Positions 43,155 to 51,661 of a stretch of 64,000 nucleotides of DNA are shown here, one piece after another. The stretch spans positions 62,001-126,000 of the forward strand of contig JACKJU010000002.1 of the NCBI GenBank assembly GCA_020637805.1, written 5' to 3'. Both the position numbers and the translations under genes were made by a program. The notes under the pieces are model-generated. The model ran no database searches. It saw only the letters and a program-made list of their open reading frames with translations, and was not told the origin of the DNA. Origin of the DNA: Nitratireductor sp. (GTDB lineage: Bacteria; Pseudomonadota; Alphaproteobacteria; Rhizobiales; Rhizobiaceae). Positions within the stretch are counted from its first letter, which is position 1. Each line of letters starts with the position of its first letter.

Positions 43155-43205
43155 ATCTGACCTGACAGATCACCATCGCCAAAACGGCAAACTGTCAGAT
43201 CAGGT
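43155..43205. terminator. Long hairpin between convergent genes
   Basis: Arms at 43155-43168 and 43192-43205 pair over 14 bp with one mismatch and one wobble pair; the loop is 23 bases. It lies between the chemoreceptor (+) and the CZB gene (-). There is no T tract, so intrinsic termination is doubtful. Confidence 0.4.
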
Positions 43206-43254
43206 CTAGACTTCTAAACACTCTTCAGGCTTCTGTGCCCATGGACAGTCGCCC

Positions 43255-43644
43255 TCAGGCTGCCCGCGAATGCTCGGTCAGTTCGCGCTTCCATTTGTTG
43301 AGCGCCATCACAAGTTTCTCAGACCTGAATCTGAATTCGCCGTCCAGAATGGTCTTCGCCTTTTCTATCTCGCCAGACTGAACACATTCCAGCGCATCGG
43401 CAGCGCAATCATGGAATTCCGCATGGAGGCGACGTATGACCTGATATGGTTTTCCATTTTTCATTGCCGCGTCTATATCGGGTCCATGTAGCCAGTGGCC
43501 GAACTCACATTTGTGGTCGCACCTTACGTCGGCAACAACGTGATTGTGGCGTTGTGTTTCGATCGCTGTGATGAGTCTCATCTTCCAGATGCCGTGCGCG
43601 CGCATTGCATCGTGGATCGCATCTATAATTTTGCCGTTAGACAT
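43255..43644 (-). CDS. Stand-alone CZB (chemoreceptor zinc-binding) domain protein
   Basis: A 129 aa protein consisting of one CZB domain. The signature CEFGHWLHGP is present, with further His residues (DAMRAHGIWKMRL, RLHAEFHDCAADAL) that form the 3His/1Cys zinc site in the family. CZB domains are normally fused to chemoreceptors or diguanylate cyclases; here it is free. The ATG at 43644 is chosen because sequence upstream of it in the same frame shows no conserved character. Confidence 0.86.
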   Translation of the reverse strand: MSNGKIIDAIHDAMRAHGIWKMRLITAIETQRHNHVVADVRCDHKCEFGHWLHGPDIDAAMKNGKPYQVIRRLHAEFHDCAADALECVQSGEIEKAKTILDGEFRFRSEKLVMALNKWKRELTEHSRAA

Positions 43645-44030
43645 TGGGTATCCTTGCAACGAGTGCCTGCTGGATGGAATTTGACTGGTTTGTCTGAGGC
43701 AATTCAGGGTGTTGTCCCTGTTCAAGCAGGCCACGATATGAACATTCCGGAAGATGGAGCAGGAATGCCTGTCTCTTGGCGGCTGCCTGCTGAGCCAAGG
43801 ATGCATACTTGGCAACCCATGTTGACCAAGGTCACCACGCCGGTGCGGAAATATAGATTCCAACACCTGAATGAGGCGTTAAACAAATTCGCGCCGTATG
43901 GAATTCCATCTGGCAACTTCCTGGTGGAGGGGATATCCCATGTGGCTTCGACATCATTTGATGCCTTCCTTCAATCTGTATGTTTTCCGCCTGATTTGAT
44001 AGACTCTGCCAACAACTGGGAGTAGCAGCC
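43645..44030. other. Intergenic region between the CZB and TerB-like genes
   Basis: 386 bases with no supported gene. Both neighbours point away from it, so it should contain two promoters. Open frames in it (for example + strand to 44025) start antisense to the CZB gene and show no family features. Confidence 0.55.
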
Positions 44031-44468
44031 ATGGCAGATACGATCATAGACAGACTGAACCGCTTCCTGGGCGGCAATCCTTCGGTACAGAAGGTCTCTG
44101 AAGACGTGCAATTGACGTCGGAACTGTTGCTGCTGATACGGATGATTTTCGCGGATGGAGAAATGCAGGCCGAAGAGGCCCTGCGTTTTGAAAAGATTTG
44201 TGTCGAGGATCTGGGGATCGCCGAGAAGGACATTCCGGCTGTTGTGAAGTATCTCAAGGAGTTCGGCTACGAAACATCATCCTGGGATGCGGCTGCCATG
44301 TTCAAGGGCATGGATGAAGAGCGGAAGGGCAGGTTGCTCCTTCGCATGCTCGACATCGCAAAGGCGGACAAGAAGCTGCACTCCGGCGAAACAGCATTGA
44401 TCCGTCACACGGCTGAAATCTTGGGCATGACGCCTCAGGAAATCATCGCGATAAGGGACGGAAAGTGA
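44031..44468 (+). CDS. TerB-like protein
   Basis: The 145 aa protein has the TerB fold: IRMIFADGEMQAEEALRFEK and LLLRMLDIAKADKKLHSGET give the two conserved acidic, metal-binding-type loops, and EILGMTPQEI ends the domain. TerB family members are linked to tellurite resistance and membrane stress, but single TerB-like proteins have no defined role. It is cytoplasmic and has its own start (ATG at 44031). Confidence 0.8.
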   Translation: MADTIIDRLNRFLGGNPSVQKVSEDVQLTSELLLLIRMIFADGEMQAEEALRFEKICVEDLGIAEKDIPAVVKYLKEFGYETSSWDAAAMFKGMDEERKGRLLLRMLDIAKADKKLHSGETALIRHTAEILGMTPQEIIAIRDGK

Positions 44469-44818
44469 GCCGGATGGCGGGCTGTCTTCCTCCTGCCATC
44501 TTGCGGTTGCCGGCATTGTCCGCTGGCGGCGCAAATGTTGGAGGAAACGGCGCATTCGGGTTTGACGTCCCTCCAAGCAGGGACTAGTTTCGGCAATGAT
44601 CGACGGTGCCTCGATCGGGCGGTTCAGGCCATTTTCGGCTTTCTGCTTGTGACAAGAGGCTGAGACCGAGTGCGGTGCGTCTGACCCAATCAGGGAGACA
44701 AGCCCGCAGCCGTTTGGCGAAATTTCGCCGCGTTTTTAGAACGCGGTGGCCTTTTGTTTTCTCAGCCTGTCTGCCAGTTCCGGGGCGCTTGAAACCGACT
44801 GTTTCGAGAGGAAACAAC
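44469..44818 (+). promoter_or_regulatory. Leader of the corrinoid cluster: possible riboswitch/attenuator
   Basis: 350 bases without a gene. A B12-box-like string (AATCAGGGAGACAAGCC, 44688-44704) sits in a hairpin with GTCTGACCC. A perfect palindrome GGCGAAATTTCGCC follows (44716-44729), and then a terminator-like hairpin CCGCGTT/AACGCGG (44728-44746) ahead of TGGCCTTTTGTTTTCTC. This resembles an aptamer-plus-attenuator layout. The other conserved blocks of a classical cobalamin riboswitch were not found. Confidence 0.4.
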
Positions 44819-45058
44819 ATGCGCGCGCTTGTGTTTGCCATCCCATTGCTCATTCCTGCCACGGCACATGCCCATCTGGGCCATGTGGGCGAACTGGCTG
44901 GACACAGCCACTGGCTGGCAATCGGAGCCGGTGTCTCCGCTGCAGCGATTGCGGCTTTGCTTGCCAAGGCCCGGGGACGCAAGGACGAGACCAGCGGGGA
45001 AGCCGAAGAGACGACCGGCGCAGAGACCGAGGCCGAGGCTGAAGGCCAGACCGCCTGA
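44819..45058 (+). CDS. Small exported His-rich membrane protein (79 aa)
   Basis: A signal peptide (MRALVFAIPLLIPATAHA) precedes a short His-containing segment (HLGHVGELAGHSHWLAIG), one TM helix (about 30-48) and an acidic tail (EETTGAETEAEAEGQ). The N-terminal His arrangement recalls HupE/CbtB-type metal permeases, but the protein is far too small to be one. It is the first gene of the corrinoid run, after the attenuator-like leader, so a role in cobalt handling is plausible. ATG 44819 follows GAGAGGAAAC. Confidence 0.72.
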   Translation: MRALVFAIPLLIPATAHAHLGHVGELAGHSHWLAIGAGVSAAAIAALLAKARGRKDETSGEAEETTGAETEAEAEGQTA

Positions 45059-45125
45059 TCTGTGTTGCACCGGCCCTTCGCCGGACTGAACGGTTCCACG
45101 ACTACCAATGGAAGGAAGCCAGGGC

Positions 45126-46319
45126 ATGGCGTTTACCGGTTTGACCAACGATACCGGAATCATGATCTGCGGGCATGGAAGCCGCAACCAGAATGCCGCC
45201 AGGGAATTTGCTACCCTGTCGGAAGGGTTGAAGGCACGCCATCCCGACGTCGCGATCGAGTATGGCTATCTTGAATTCTGCGATCCGGTGATCAATGAGG
45301 GGCTGGACAGGCTGAAGGCACGCGGCATCAAGCGCGTGCTTGCGGTGCCTGGAATGCTGTTTGCGGCCGGTCATGCCAAAAATGACATTCCGTCGGTTCT
45401 GAATACCTACCAGGCACAAAATCCGGGCATGACAGTCGAATACGGACGCGAGCTTGGCGTCGACCTGAAGATGCTGCGCGCAGCTTCGGACCGTATCGAG
45501 GAAGCGCTTGCGGGTGCAGCGTCCGGTGTTGACAGGCACGAGACGCTCCTCATGGTGGTCGGTCGCGGATCGTCCGATCCCGATGCGAATTCAAACGTCT
45601 GCAAGATCACGCGCATGCTGTGGGAAGGCATGGGTTTCGGCTGGGCGGAAACCTGCTATTCGGGCGTAACCTTTCCGCTGGTCGAGCCTGGCCTCGAACA
45701 TGCGGCGAAGCTTGGCTACAAACGCATCATCGTTTTTCCGTATTTCCTCTTCACCGGCGTTCTGGTGAAGCGGATCTATTCCTTCACGGACGAAGTGGCG
45801 GCGCGTCACCCCGGAATTGAATTCGTCAAGGCAGGCTATCTCTCCAATCATGATCTCGTTCTCGATACCTTCGAGGAGCGGCTTCAGGAGATTATCGACG
45901 GCAAGGCAGTGATGAACTGCCAGATGTGCAAGTACCGCGAGCAGGTGCTTGGCTTCGAAGACGAAATCGGACTGCCGCAGGCAAGCCATCACCACCATGT
46001 CGAGGGCATTGGCGGCGGGCTTGAGAATTGCCCGTGCAACGGCGATTGCGATGCCTCCTGCCGCGACGAGGAATTCTGCCGCAAACACGGCCTGCCCTGG
46101 ACGCCCTTGCACAGTCACGATCATGACGATGCGGGGCATGGGCATCATACGCACGGCCATGACCACTCCCATGATCATGACCATTCCCACGGGCATGATC
46201 ACGGCCACCATCACCACGGCGATCATGACCACGGTCACGGCAGCGATGGCGGCCACCATCATCACCCATACCCGCAAGCCGATCATCCGCTCGGTCCGCG
46301 TTCAATGACCAGGAAGTGA
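45126..46319 (+). CDS. cbiX: Sirohydrochlorin cobaltochelatase CbiX, long form
   Basis: Inserts Co2+ into sirohydrochlorin, the first step of the early-cobalt route. The 397 aa protein has two CbiX domains: the first with the active-site motif GHGSRN, the second with GRGSSD, where the His is replaced by Arg. A MxCxxC motif (MNCQMC) follows, as in the Fe-S-containing CbiX of Bacillus megaterium, then a Cys cluster and a tail with about 26 His in 52 residues. The ATG at 45126 follows AAGGA; 45108 has no ribosome site. Confidence 0.93.
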   Translation: MAFTGLTNDTGIMICGHGSRNQNAAREFATLSEGLKARHPDVAIEYGYLEFCDPVINEGLDRLKARGIKRVLAVPGMLFAAGHAKNDIPSVLNTYQAQNPGMTVEYGRELGVDLKMLRAASDRIEEALAGAASGVDRHETLLMVVGRGSSDPDANSNVCKITRMLWEGMGFGWAETCYSGVTFPLVEPGLEHAAKLGYKRIIVFPYFLFTGVLVKRIYSFTDEVAARHPGIEFVKAGYLSNHDLVLDTFEERLQEIIDGKAVMNCQMCKYREQVLGFEDEIGLPQASHHHHVEGIGGGLENCPCNGDCDASCRDEEFCRKHGLPWTPLHSHDHDDAGHGHHTHGHDHSHDHDHSHGHDHGHHHHGDHDHGHGSDGGHHHHPYPQADHPLGPRSMTRK

Positions 46320-46324
46320 GCGAG

Positions 46325-46954
46325 ATGCCTTTCGATTACATCAAAGACCCGGCCGAGATTTACCGCAAATCCTTTGAGATCATTGCAAGCGAGGTCGAAC
46401 TCGACCGGTTGCCGCAGCCGATGGCACATGTTGCCACGCGCATTATCCATGCCTGCGGTATGGTCGATGTCATGAAGGACTTCGCTTTTACGCCCGGTGC
46501 AGCGATGTCGGGTATCGAGGCGCTGAAGCGCGGTGCGCCGATCTACTGCGACGTGGAGATGGTTCGTTCGGGCATTATCCGGCGCAATCTGCCTGCCAAT
46601 GTGGAAGTCGTGTGTACCCTCAATGATCCGCGTCTGGGGGATGTCGAGGAACAGAACACCCGCTCCGCCAATGCTGTTGACCTGTGGGACAATCTTCAGG
46701 GTTCGGTCTGTGTCATCGGCAATGCGCCAACGGCGCTCTACCGATTGCTGGAACGCATGGAGGATGGCGCTGGCGTGCCGGCGCTCGTGATCGCCATGCC
46801 GGTTGGTTTCGTCGGCGCTGCCGAGAGCAAGGATGAGCTTACGCGCAACAAGCTTGGGTGCCATGTGATATCGGTGTTGGGACGGCGTGGCGGTAGCGCC
46901 ATGGCATCTGCCGCCGTCAACGCGCTCACCATTCTTGCCGGCATGGCCGAATGA
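46325..46954 (+). CDS. cobH: Precorrin-8X methylmutase CobH/CbiC
   Basis: Moves the C11 methyl group to C12. The 209 aa protein has the family motif VATRIIHACGMVDV with the catalytic His, and GNAPTALYRLLE. The ATG at 46325 has AGGAAG nine bases upstream; an in-frame GTG at 46316 does not. It overlaps cobL by 4 bases. Confidence 0.95.
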   Translation: MPFDYIKDPAEIYRKSFEIIASEVELDRLPQPMAHVATRIIHACGMVDVMKDFAFTPGAAMSGIEALKRGAPIYCDVEMVRSGIIRRNLPANVEVVCTLNDPRLGDVEEQNTRSANAVDLWDNLQGSVCVIGNAPTALYRLLERMEDGAGVPALVIAMPVGFVGAAESKDELTRNKLGCHVISVLGRRGGSAMASAAVNALTILAGMAE

Positions 46955-48165
46955 GCACGGTCTGGCTGTCCGTCATCGGGGTTGGCGAGGATGGCGTCAA
47001 CGGCCTGTCCCGCGATGCCCGCGTGGCACTGGACGAAGCGGATGTCGTGATAGGCGGCGAACGCCACCACGAACTGGTTCCCGAACTGAAATCGGAACGG
47101 GTGGTGTGGCCATCGCCTTTCAGCAAGGCGATCGAACTGGTCACAAAGTTTCGCGGCAGCAAGACGGCAATTCTGGTTTCGGGAGATCCGCTTTGGTTTT
47201 CCGCCGGCTCGCTTATCCAGCGCCATGTGCCTGCAGATGAAATCCGCTATTTTCCGCAGCTTTCCTCCTTCCAGTGGGCGGCGGCGCGAATGGGCTGGAG
47301 TCTTGCAGATGTGGAAACGGTCACGGTGCATGGGCGTCCGGCAGAGCAGATCATTCCGCATTTCGCGCCGGGCGTGCGGCTCCTGGTGTTGACCGCTGAT
47401 GCCTCAAGCCCGAGTGCGGTTGCGCAGTTGCTGGTTCGCCGTGGTTTTCCCGCAAGCCGAATGGTTGCTCTCGCGGCGCTTGGCGGGCCTCGCGAAAAGC
47501 GGTTTGACGGGGTGGCGGCCGACTGGGCTGAAAATGATCCCGGAGTGCCGGACTTCCACCTTCTTGCGGTCGAATGCGTGGCAGACCCGCAAGCAGAGGC
47601 ATTTTCGCGCATCGGCGGATTGCCAGATCATGCATTCCGCCATGACGGACAGTTGACAAAGCGGGTGGTGCGCGCCGCAACGCTGTCTGCATTGCAGCCA
47701 TTTCCGCACGCACATCTGTGGGACATCGGAGCCGGTTGCGGCTCGATAGGCATTGAATGGATGCGCGCCGCGCGCGAGGCAACCTGTTCGGCTATCGAGG
47801 AAAATGTCGAGCGGATGGAGATGATGTCCTTCAATGCCCTGGAGCTTGGAGCGCCACGGCTCAGGATCATCGCCGGCAGTGCGCCGGATGCGCTTGAAGG
47901 CCTGCCCGAGCCTGATGCGGTATTCATAGGCGGCGGACTGACGGACGAGGGCGTGTTCGATACCGCATGGCAGGCGTTGAAACCGGGGAGGCGGCTGGTG
48001 GCCAACGCTGTCACTTTGGAAAGCGAGTCCAAACTGTTCTCGCTCTACGAGAAATTTGGCGGAACGCTCGATCGGATATTTTCCAGCGATGCCGTTCAGA
48101 TCGGGCGCTATCACGCGATGCGTCCGGGCATGGCCGTTACCCAGTGGGCGGTGGTCAAACGATGA
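46951..48165 (+). CDS. cobL: Precorrin-6Y C5,15-methyltransferase CobL (CbiE-CbiT)
   Basis: A two-domain enzyme: N-terminal CbiE-like methyltransferase (VSGDPLWFSAGS; about 1-200) and C-terminal CbiT-like domain with a class I SAM motif (LWDIGAGCGSIGIEWMRA). It methylates C5 and C15 and decarboxylates the C12 acetate. The 404 aa length is standard. It overlaps cobH and cobI. Confidence 0.96.
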   Translation: MSTVWLSVIGVGEDGVNGLSRDARVALDEADVVIGGERHHELVPELKSERVVWPSPFSKAIELVTKFRGSKTAILVSGDPLWFSAGSLIQRHVPADEIRYFPQLSSFQWAAARMGWSLADVETVTVHGRPAEQIIPHFAPGVRLLVLTADASSPSAVAQLLVRRGFPASRMVALAALGGPREKRFDGVAADWAENDPGVPDFHLLAVECVADPQAEAFSRIGGLPDHAFRHDGQLTKRVVRAATLSALQPFPHAHLWDIGAGCGSIGIEWMRAAREATCSAIEENVERMEMMSFNALELGAPRLRIIAGSAPDALEGLPEPDAVFIGGGLTDEGVFDTAWQALKPGRRLVANAVTLESESKLFSLYEKFGGTLDRIFSSDAVQIGRYHAMRPGMAVTQWAVVKR

Positions 48166-48929
48166 GCGGAACACTCTATGGCATAGGGGTTGGGCCGGGG
48201 GATCCGGAACTCATCACGCTCAAGGCCCATCGCATTCTTACTGCAGCGAAGGTGATTGCCTATCCGGCACCGGATACGGGCGAAAGCTTTGCCCGTTCCA
48301 TCGTCGCCAGCTATCTGAGGCCGGATCAGACAGAGTTCCCGATCGTCATTCCGATGCGCAGCGAGCGTTTTCCTGCGCAATCGATCTATGACCGGGCTGC
48401 AGGAGAGATTGCCCGGTATCTGGACGATGGAACGGATGTCGTCGTTCTTTGCGAGGGCGACCCCTTCTTCTACGGTTCGTTCATGTACCTGTTCGAACGC
48501 CTCGCTGGTCATTTCCCGGTCGAGGTGGTGCCGGGCATATCCTCCGTGATGGCTGCAGGCGCAGCGGTTGGGCGTCCGCTGGCAGCGCGCAACGATCTGC
48601 TGTCGGTCATTCCAGGGCCGATGGAAACCGCCGAGATGCGGCGCCAACTGGAGGCCGCAGATGCTGTTGCCATCATCAAGGTGGGGCGCCATTTTTCGCG
48701 TATCCGAGGACTGATCGACGAACTGGGTCTGACCGGTGCGAGTGCCTATGTTGAGCGGGTCACGCTTGGCAACGAGCGGCTTCTGCCACTGTCAGAGGTC
48801 AAGGATGAAACGGCACCCTATTTCTCGTTGATCCTCATCTACAAGGGCCAGGAAGGCTGGGTGCTGGACTTGCCGGTTGGCACTTCTGCGGACGATGCCG
48901 CTGAGAAGAGGGCCGGGACCGGCTCATGA
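48162..48929 (+). CDS. cobI: Precorrin-2 C20-methyltransferase CobI/CbiL
   Basis: Methylates C20 of precorrin-2 or cobalt-precorrin-2. The 255 aa protein has the tetrapyrrole methylase start GIGVGPGDPELITLKAHRIL and CEGDPFFYGSFMYLFERL. The ATG at 48162 overlaps the cobL stop. Sequence alone does not say whether cobalt is already present in the substrate. Confidence 0.94.
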   Translation: MSGTLYGIGVGPGDPELITLKAHRILTAAKVIAYPAPDTGESFARSIVASYLRPDQTEFPIVIPMRSERFPAQSIYDRAAGEIARYLDDGTDVVVLCEGDPFFYGSFMYLFERLAGHFPVEVVPGISSVMAAGAAVGRPLAARNDLLSVIPGPMETAEMRRQLEAADAVAIIKVGRHFSRIRGLIDELGLTGASAYVERVTLGNERLLPLSEVKDETAPYFSLILIYKGQEGWVLDLPVGTSADDAAEKRAGTGS

Positions 48930-50776
48930 AGGCGCGATCCATTCCCCTGATATTGGTGCTGTCTCATGCGGCATTGCCGGTCGCACGCAAGCTGCAACAA
49001 GTCTCGGGCGGTGAGATCGTGGGGCCGCAAGGCCGCGTCGAAACTGGTCGGGGTGGGGTAAATCGCACGGTTGCGAATATCGGCGACGCCATTCGTGCAG
49101 CATTCAATGCCGGTCGCGCGATCTTCGGGGTGATGGCCTCCGGTTCGCTCATCCGCATACTTGCCGGAAACCTGAAGGACAAGCAGTCGGAGCCGGCTGT
49201 CATTGCGATCAGCGAGGATGGAGCGTCGGTAGTTCCGCTTCTGGGCGGACATCACGGTGCCAATGATCTTGCTCGTGAACTTGCCAGAATGCTGGACGGC
49301 CATGCTGCCATTACCACGTCTGGCGATATCCGTTTCGGAATTGCACTTGATGCGCCACCACCGGGTTGGCGGCTGGCCAATCCCCAGGATGCCAAGCAGG
49401 TGATGGCAGACCTGCTGGCCGGCGCTTCGCTGCGCCTTGAAGGTGACGCAGCATCGATTGCGGGCTGGCTCGATGAAAGCGGCCTTGAGTTCTCTGCCGA
49501 TGGAAAGCTTGCTCTGATGGTTACCGAGCGACAAGTCGAAGCAATACCTGGAGTGTTGGTCTACCATCCGGTGCGTCATGTGCTCGGTATAGGTTGCGAA
49601 CGAGGCGCGTCCGTCTCGGAAGCAATTGACTTGGCTGAACGCGTTCTGGCAGACGCGGGGCTGTCACCACATGTAGTTGCCGGGATTTCGTCCATTGATG
49701 TAAAGGCGGATGAGGCGGCCATCCACGCCGTTGCCGGGCATTTTGGAGTTCCGCTGCGGTTGTTTCCGGCGAGTTTGCTGGAGGCTGAAACACCAAGAAC
49801 AGCAACGCCCTCCGAGATCGTTTTCAAGGAGGTTGGCACCCACGGTGTGGCCGAGAATTCAGCCCTTGCGCTGGCAGGTAAAGAAAGCTGGCTGGCCGTG
49901 CCGAAACGGAAATCGAAACGGGTGACGGCGGCAGTAGCCTGCGCGCCGCAACTCCTCAAGGAAACGGATATCATGGAAACTGGCCGCGCTCGCGGAACAC
50001 TTTTTGTCGTCGGAATTGGACCAGGCCAGGAAGGCTGGCGCTCTCCGGAAGTCTCCCGGATGATTGGGGAGGCGTCCGATCTGGTGGGCTATTCGCTTTA
50101 TCTTGATCTTGTCGCCGACATTTCGGCTGGCAAGACGCGCCACGACTACGATCTCGGTAAGGAGGAAGACCGTGTGCGCCATGCCATGGAACTGGCGGGC
50201 GAGGGCAGGGAGGTTGCGCTTGTCTGCTCGGGAGATGCCGGCATCTATGCGATGGCGACACTGGTTTTCGAGCTTCTTGAGAAGGGCAATCTCTCCGACA
50301 GCGCCAAGCGAATCGGCATTGCCGTGTCGCCGGGAATTTCCGCCCTGCAAGCCGCCGCGGCACGCGCGGGCGCACCGTTGGGGCATGACTTCTGCACAAT
50401 CTCGCTTTCCGATCTGCTGACCCCGTGGGGTGCAATTCAGAAACGTGTGAAGGCGGCAGCCGAAGGCGATTTCGTCATTGCTTTCTACAATCCGGTTTCA
50501 AAACGGCGTCGTACCCAACTCTCCTATGCAAGGGATGTGCTTCTGGAACACCGCCCGGCGGATACGCCGGTCATTCTTGCTTCGAACCTTGGACGGCCGG
50601 AGGAAAAGGTGCGCGTTGTGCCGCTCTCTGGCTTGCAGGTGGACGATGTCGACATGCTCACGGTGGTGGTGGTCGGTTCTTCGGAAACGCGCACCGTAAC
50701 CACTTGCGATGGAAGGACCTGGGTTTACACGCCACGCGGCTATGCTGCCAAGGAAGGGACGGGGATTTCTGCATGA
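48926..50776 (+). CDS. Fused CbiG (CobE) - CobJ/CbiH protein
   Basis: The 616 aa protein joins two enzymes. Residues 1-345 are CbiG, the cobalt-precorrin-5A hydrolase, with a middle and C-terminal CobE-like part (LGIGCERGASVSEAIDLAER). Residues 350-616 are CobJ/CbiH, the C17-methyltransferase (TLFVVGIGPGQEGW, VSPGISALQAAAAR). An internal ATG at 49973 (residue 350), preceded by AAGGA at 49958-49962, could start a separate CobJ. CbiG is characteristic of the oxygen-independent route. Confidence 0.93.
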   Translation: MKARSIPLILVLSHAALPVARKLQQVSGGEIVGPQGRVETGRGGVNRTVANIGDAIRAAFNAGRAIFGVMASGSLIRILAGNLKDKQSEPAVIAISEDGASVVPLLGGHHGANDLARELARMLDGHAAITTSGDIRFGIALDAPPPGWRLANPQDAKQVMADLLAGASLRLEGDAASIAGWLDESGLEFSADGKLALMVTERQVEAIPGVLVYHPVRHVLGIGCERGASVSEAIDLAERVLADAGLSPHVVAGISSIDVKADEAAIHAVAGHFGVPLRLFPASLLEAETPRTATPSEIVFKEVGTHGVAENSALALAGKESWLAVPKRKSKRVTAAVACAPQLLKETDIMETGRARGTLFVVGIGPGQEGWRSPEVSRMIGEASDLVGYSLYLDLVADISAGKTRHDYDLGKEEDRVRHAMELAGEGREVALVCSGDAGIYAMATLVFELLEKGNLSDSAKRIGIAVSPGISALQAAAARAGAPLGHDFCTISLSDLLTPWGAIQKRVKAAAEGDFVIAFYNPVSKRRRTQLSYARDVLLEHRPADTPVILASNLGRPEEKVRVVPLSGLQVDDVDMLTVVVVGSSETRTVTTCDGRTWVYTPRGYAAKEGTGISA

Positions 50777-51549
50777 CTGTGTATTTCATCGGAGCAGGGC
50801 CGGGCGCGCCGGACCTCATTACCGTGCGTGGGCAGAGGCTGGTGGAGCGCTGTCCGGTATGTCTCTATGCGGGTTCGCTGGTGCCGGAGGAAATTGTCAA
50901 GGCTGCACCTGCCGATGCGCGGGTAATGGACACCGCGCCCATGCATCTGGACGCCATCATGCGAGAGATCGAGACGGCGCACGCCGAGGGCAAGGACGTG
51001 GCGCGGGTCCATTCCGGCGACCCTTCGATCTATGGCGCGATTGCCGAGCAGATGCGCAGGCTGGATGCACTCGGCATAGACTACGAGGTCGTTCCCGGTG
51101 TGCCCGCCTTTGCAGGAGCTGCGGCAAAGCTGAAGGCGGAGCTTACGCTTCCCGAGATCGCTCAGACCATCATCGTCACGCGTACCGGCATGAAGGCTTC
51201 CTCCATGCCTGAACATGAAACCCTTGAAGTGCTGGGGCAGTCGCGCGCCACGCTTGCCATACACCTGTCGATTCGCAATCTGGATTACGTGCGCCGCACG
51301 CTGGAGCCCTACTACGGTGCGGACTGCCCCGTCGTTATTGCCTACCGTGCGACCTGGCCCGACGAACTCTATATCAGGACAACGCTTGCCGGGATGAAGG
51401 ACGAAGTCCGTCAGGCGAAGATCACGCGCACGGCGCTGATCATGGTCGGACCCGTGTTTGGCGAGGTGGAGTTCCGCGACAGCGATCTCTACAATCCCGA
51501 CTATTCCCATGTGCTCAGGAACCGGGGGAAGAAGAAGGCCGCTTCGTAG
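50773..51549 (+). CDS. cobM: Precorrin-4 C11-methyltransferase CobM/CbiF
   Basis: Methylates C11. The 258 aa protein starts MTVYFIGAGPGAPDLITVRG and has HSGDPSIYGAIAEQMRRLDA and YEVVPGVPAFAGAAA. The ATG at 50773 overlaps the preceding stop; the frame continues upstream but only as a shadow. It is the last + strand gene before the convergent cobK. Confidence 0.96.
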   Translation: MTVYFIGAGPGAPDLITVRGQRLVERCPVCLYAGSLVPEEIVKAAPADARVMDTAPMHLDAIMREIETAHAEGKDVARVHSGDPSIYGAIAEQMRRLDALGIDYEVVPGVPAFAGAAAKLKAELTLPEIAQTIIVTRTGMKASSMPEHETLEVLGQSRATLAIHLSIRNLDYVRRTLEPYYGADCPVVIAYRATWPDELYIRTTLAGMKDEVRQAKITRTALIMVGPVFGEVEFRDSDLYNPDYSHVLRNRGKKKAAS

Positions 51550-51661
51550 CCGTGCGTTCTAATCCTACAGTCATTTCCCCGAAAACCGGCATTCGGCAGG
51601 TGTCGGATTGATTCCGGAATGCAGGGTAAGGTATTGATTGTGCGGAATATTTTTGGAGTAT

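Noticed and set aside
43495..44025. A 176 aa + strand frame between the CZB and TerB-like genes.
   Set aside because: Its first third is antisense to the CZB gene, it has no ribosome site and no recognisable family features.
44661..44666. CTGAGA string suggesting a TPP riboswitch.
   Set aside because: The other thiamin-box blocks are missing and the context is corrinoid synthesis.
44600..44704. Calling the leader a classical cobalamin riboswitch.
   Set aside because: Only the B12-box-like string matches; the GGTG and CCCGCAACTG-type blocks were not found, so it is kept as an undefined leader.
46101..46300. The GATCATGACCAC-type repeats coding for the His-rich tail as a DNA-level repeat element.
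   Set aside because: The repetition is explained by runs of His and Asp codons within cbiX and is not exact at the DNA level.
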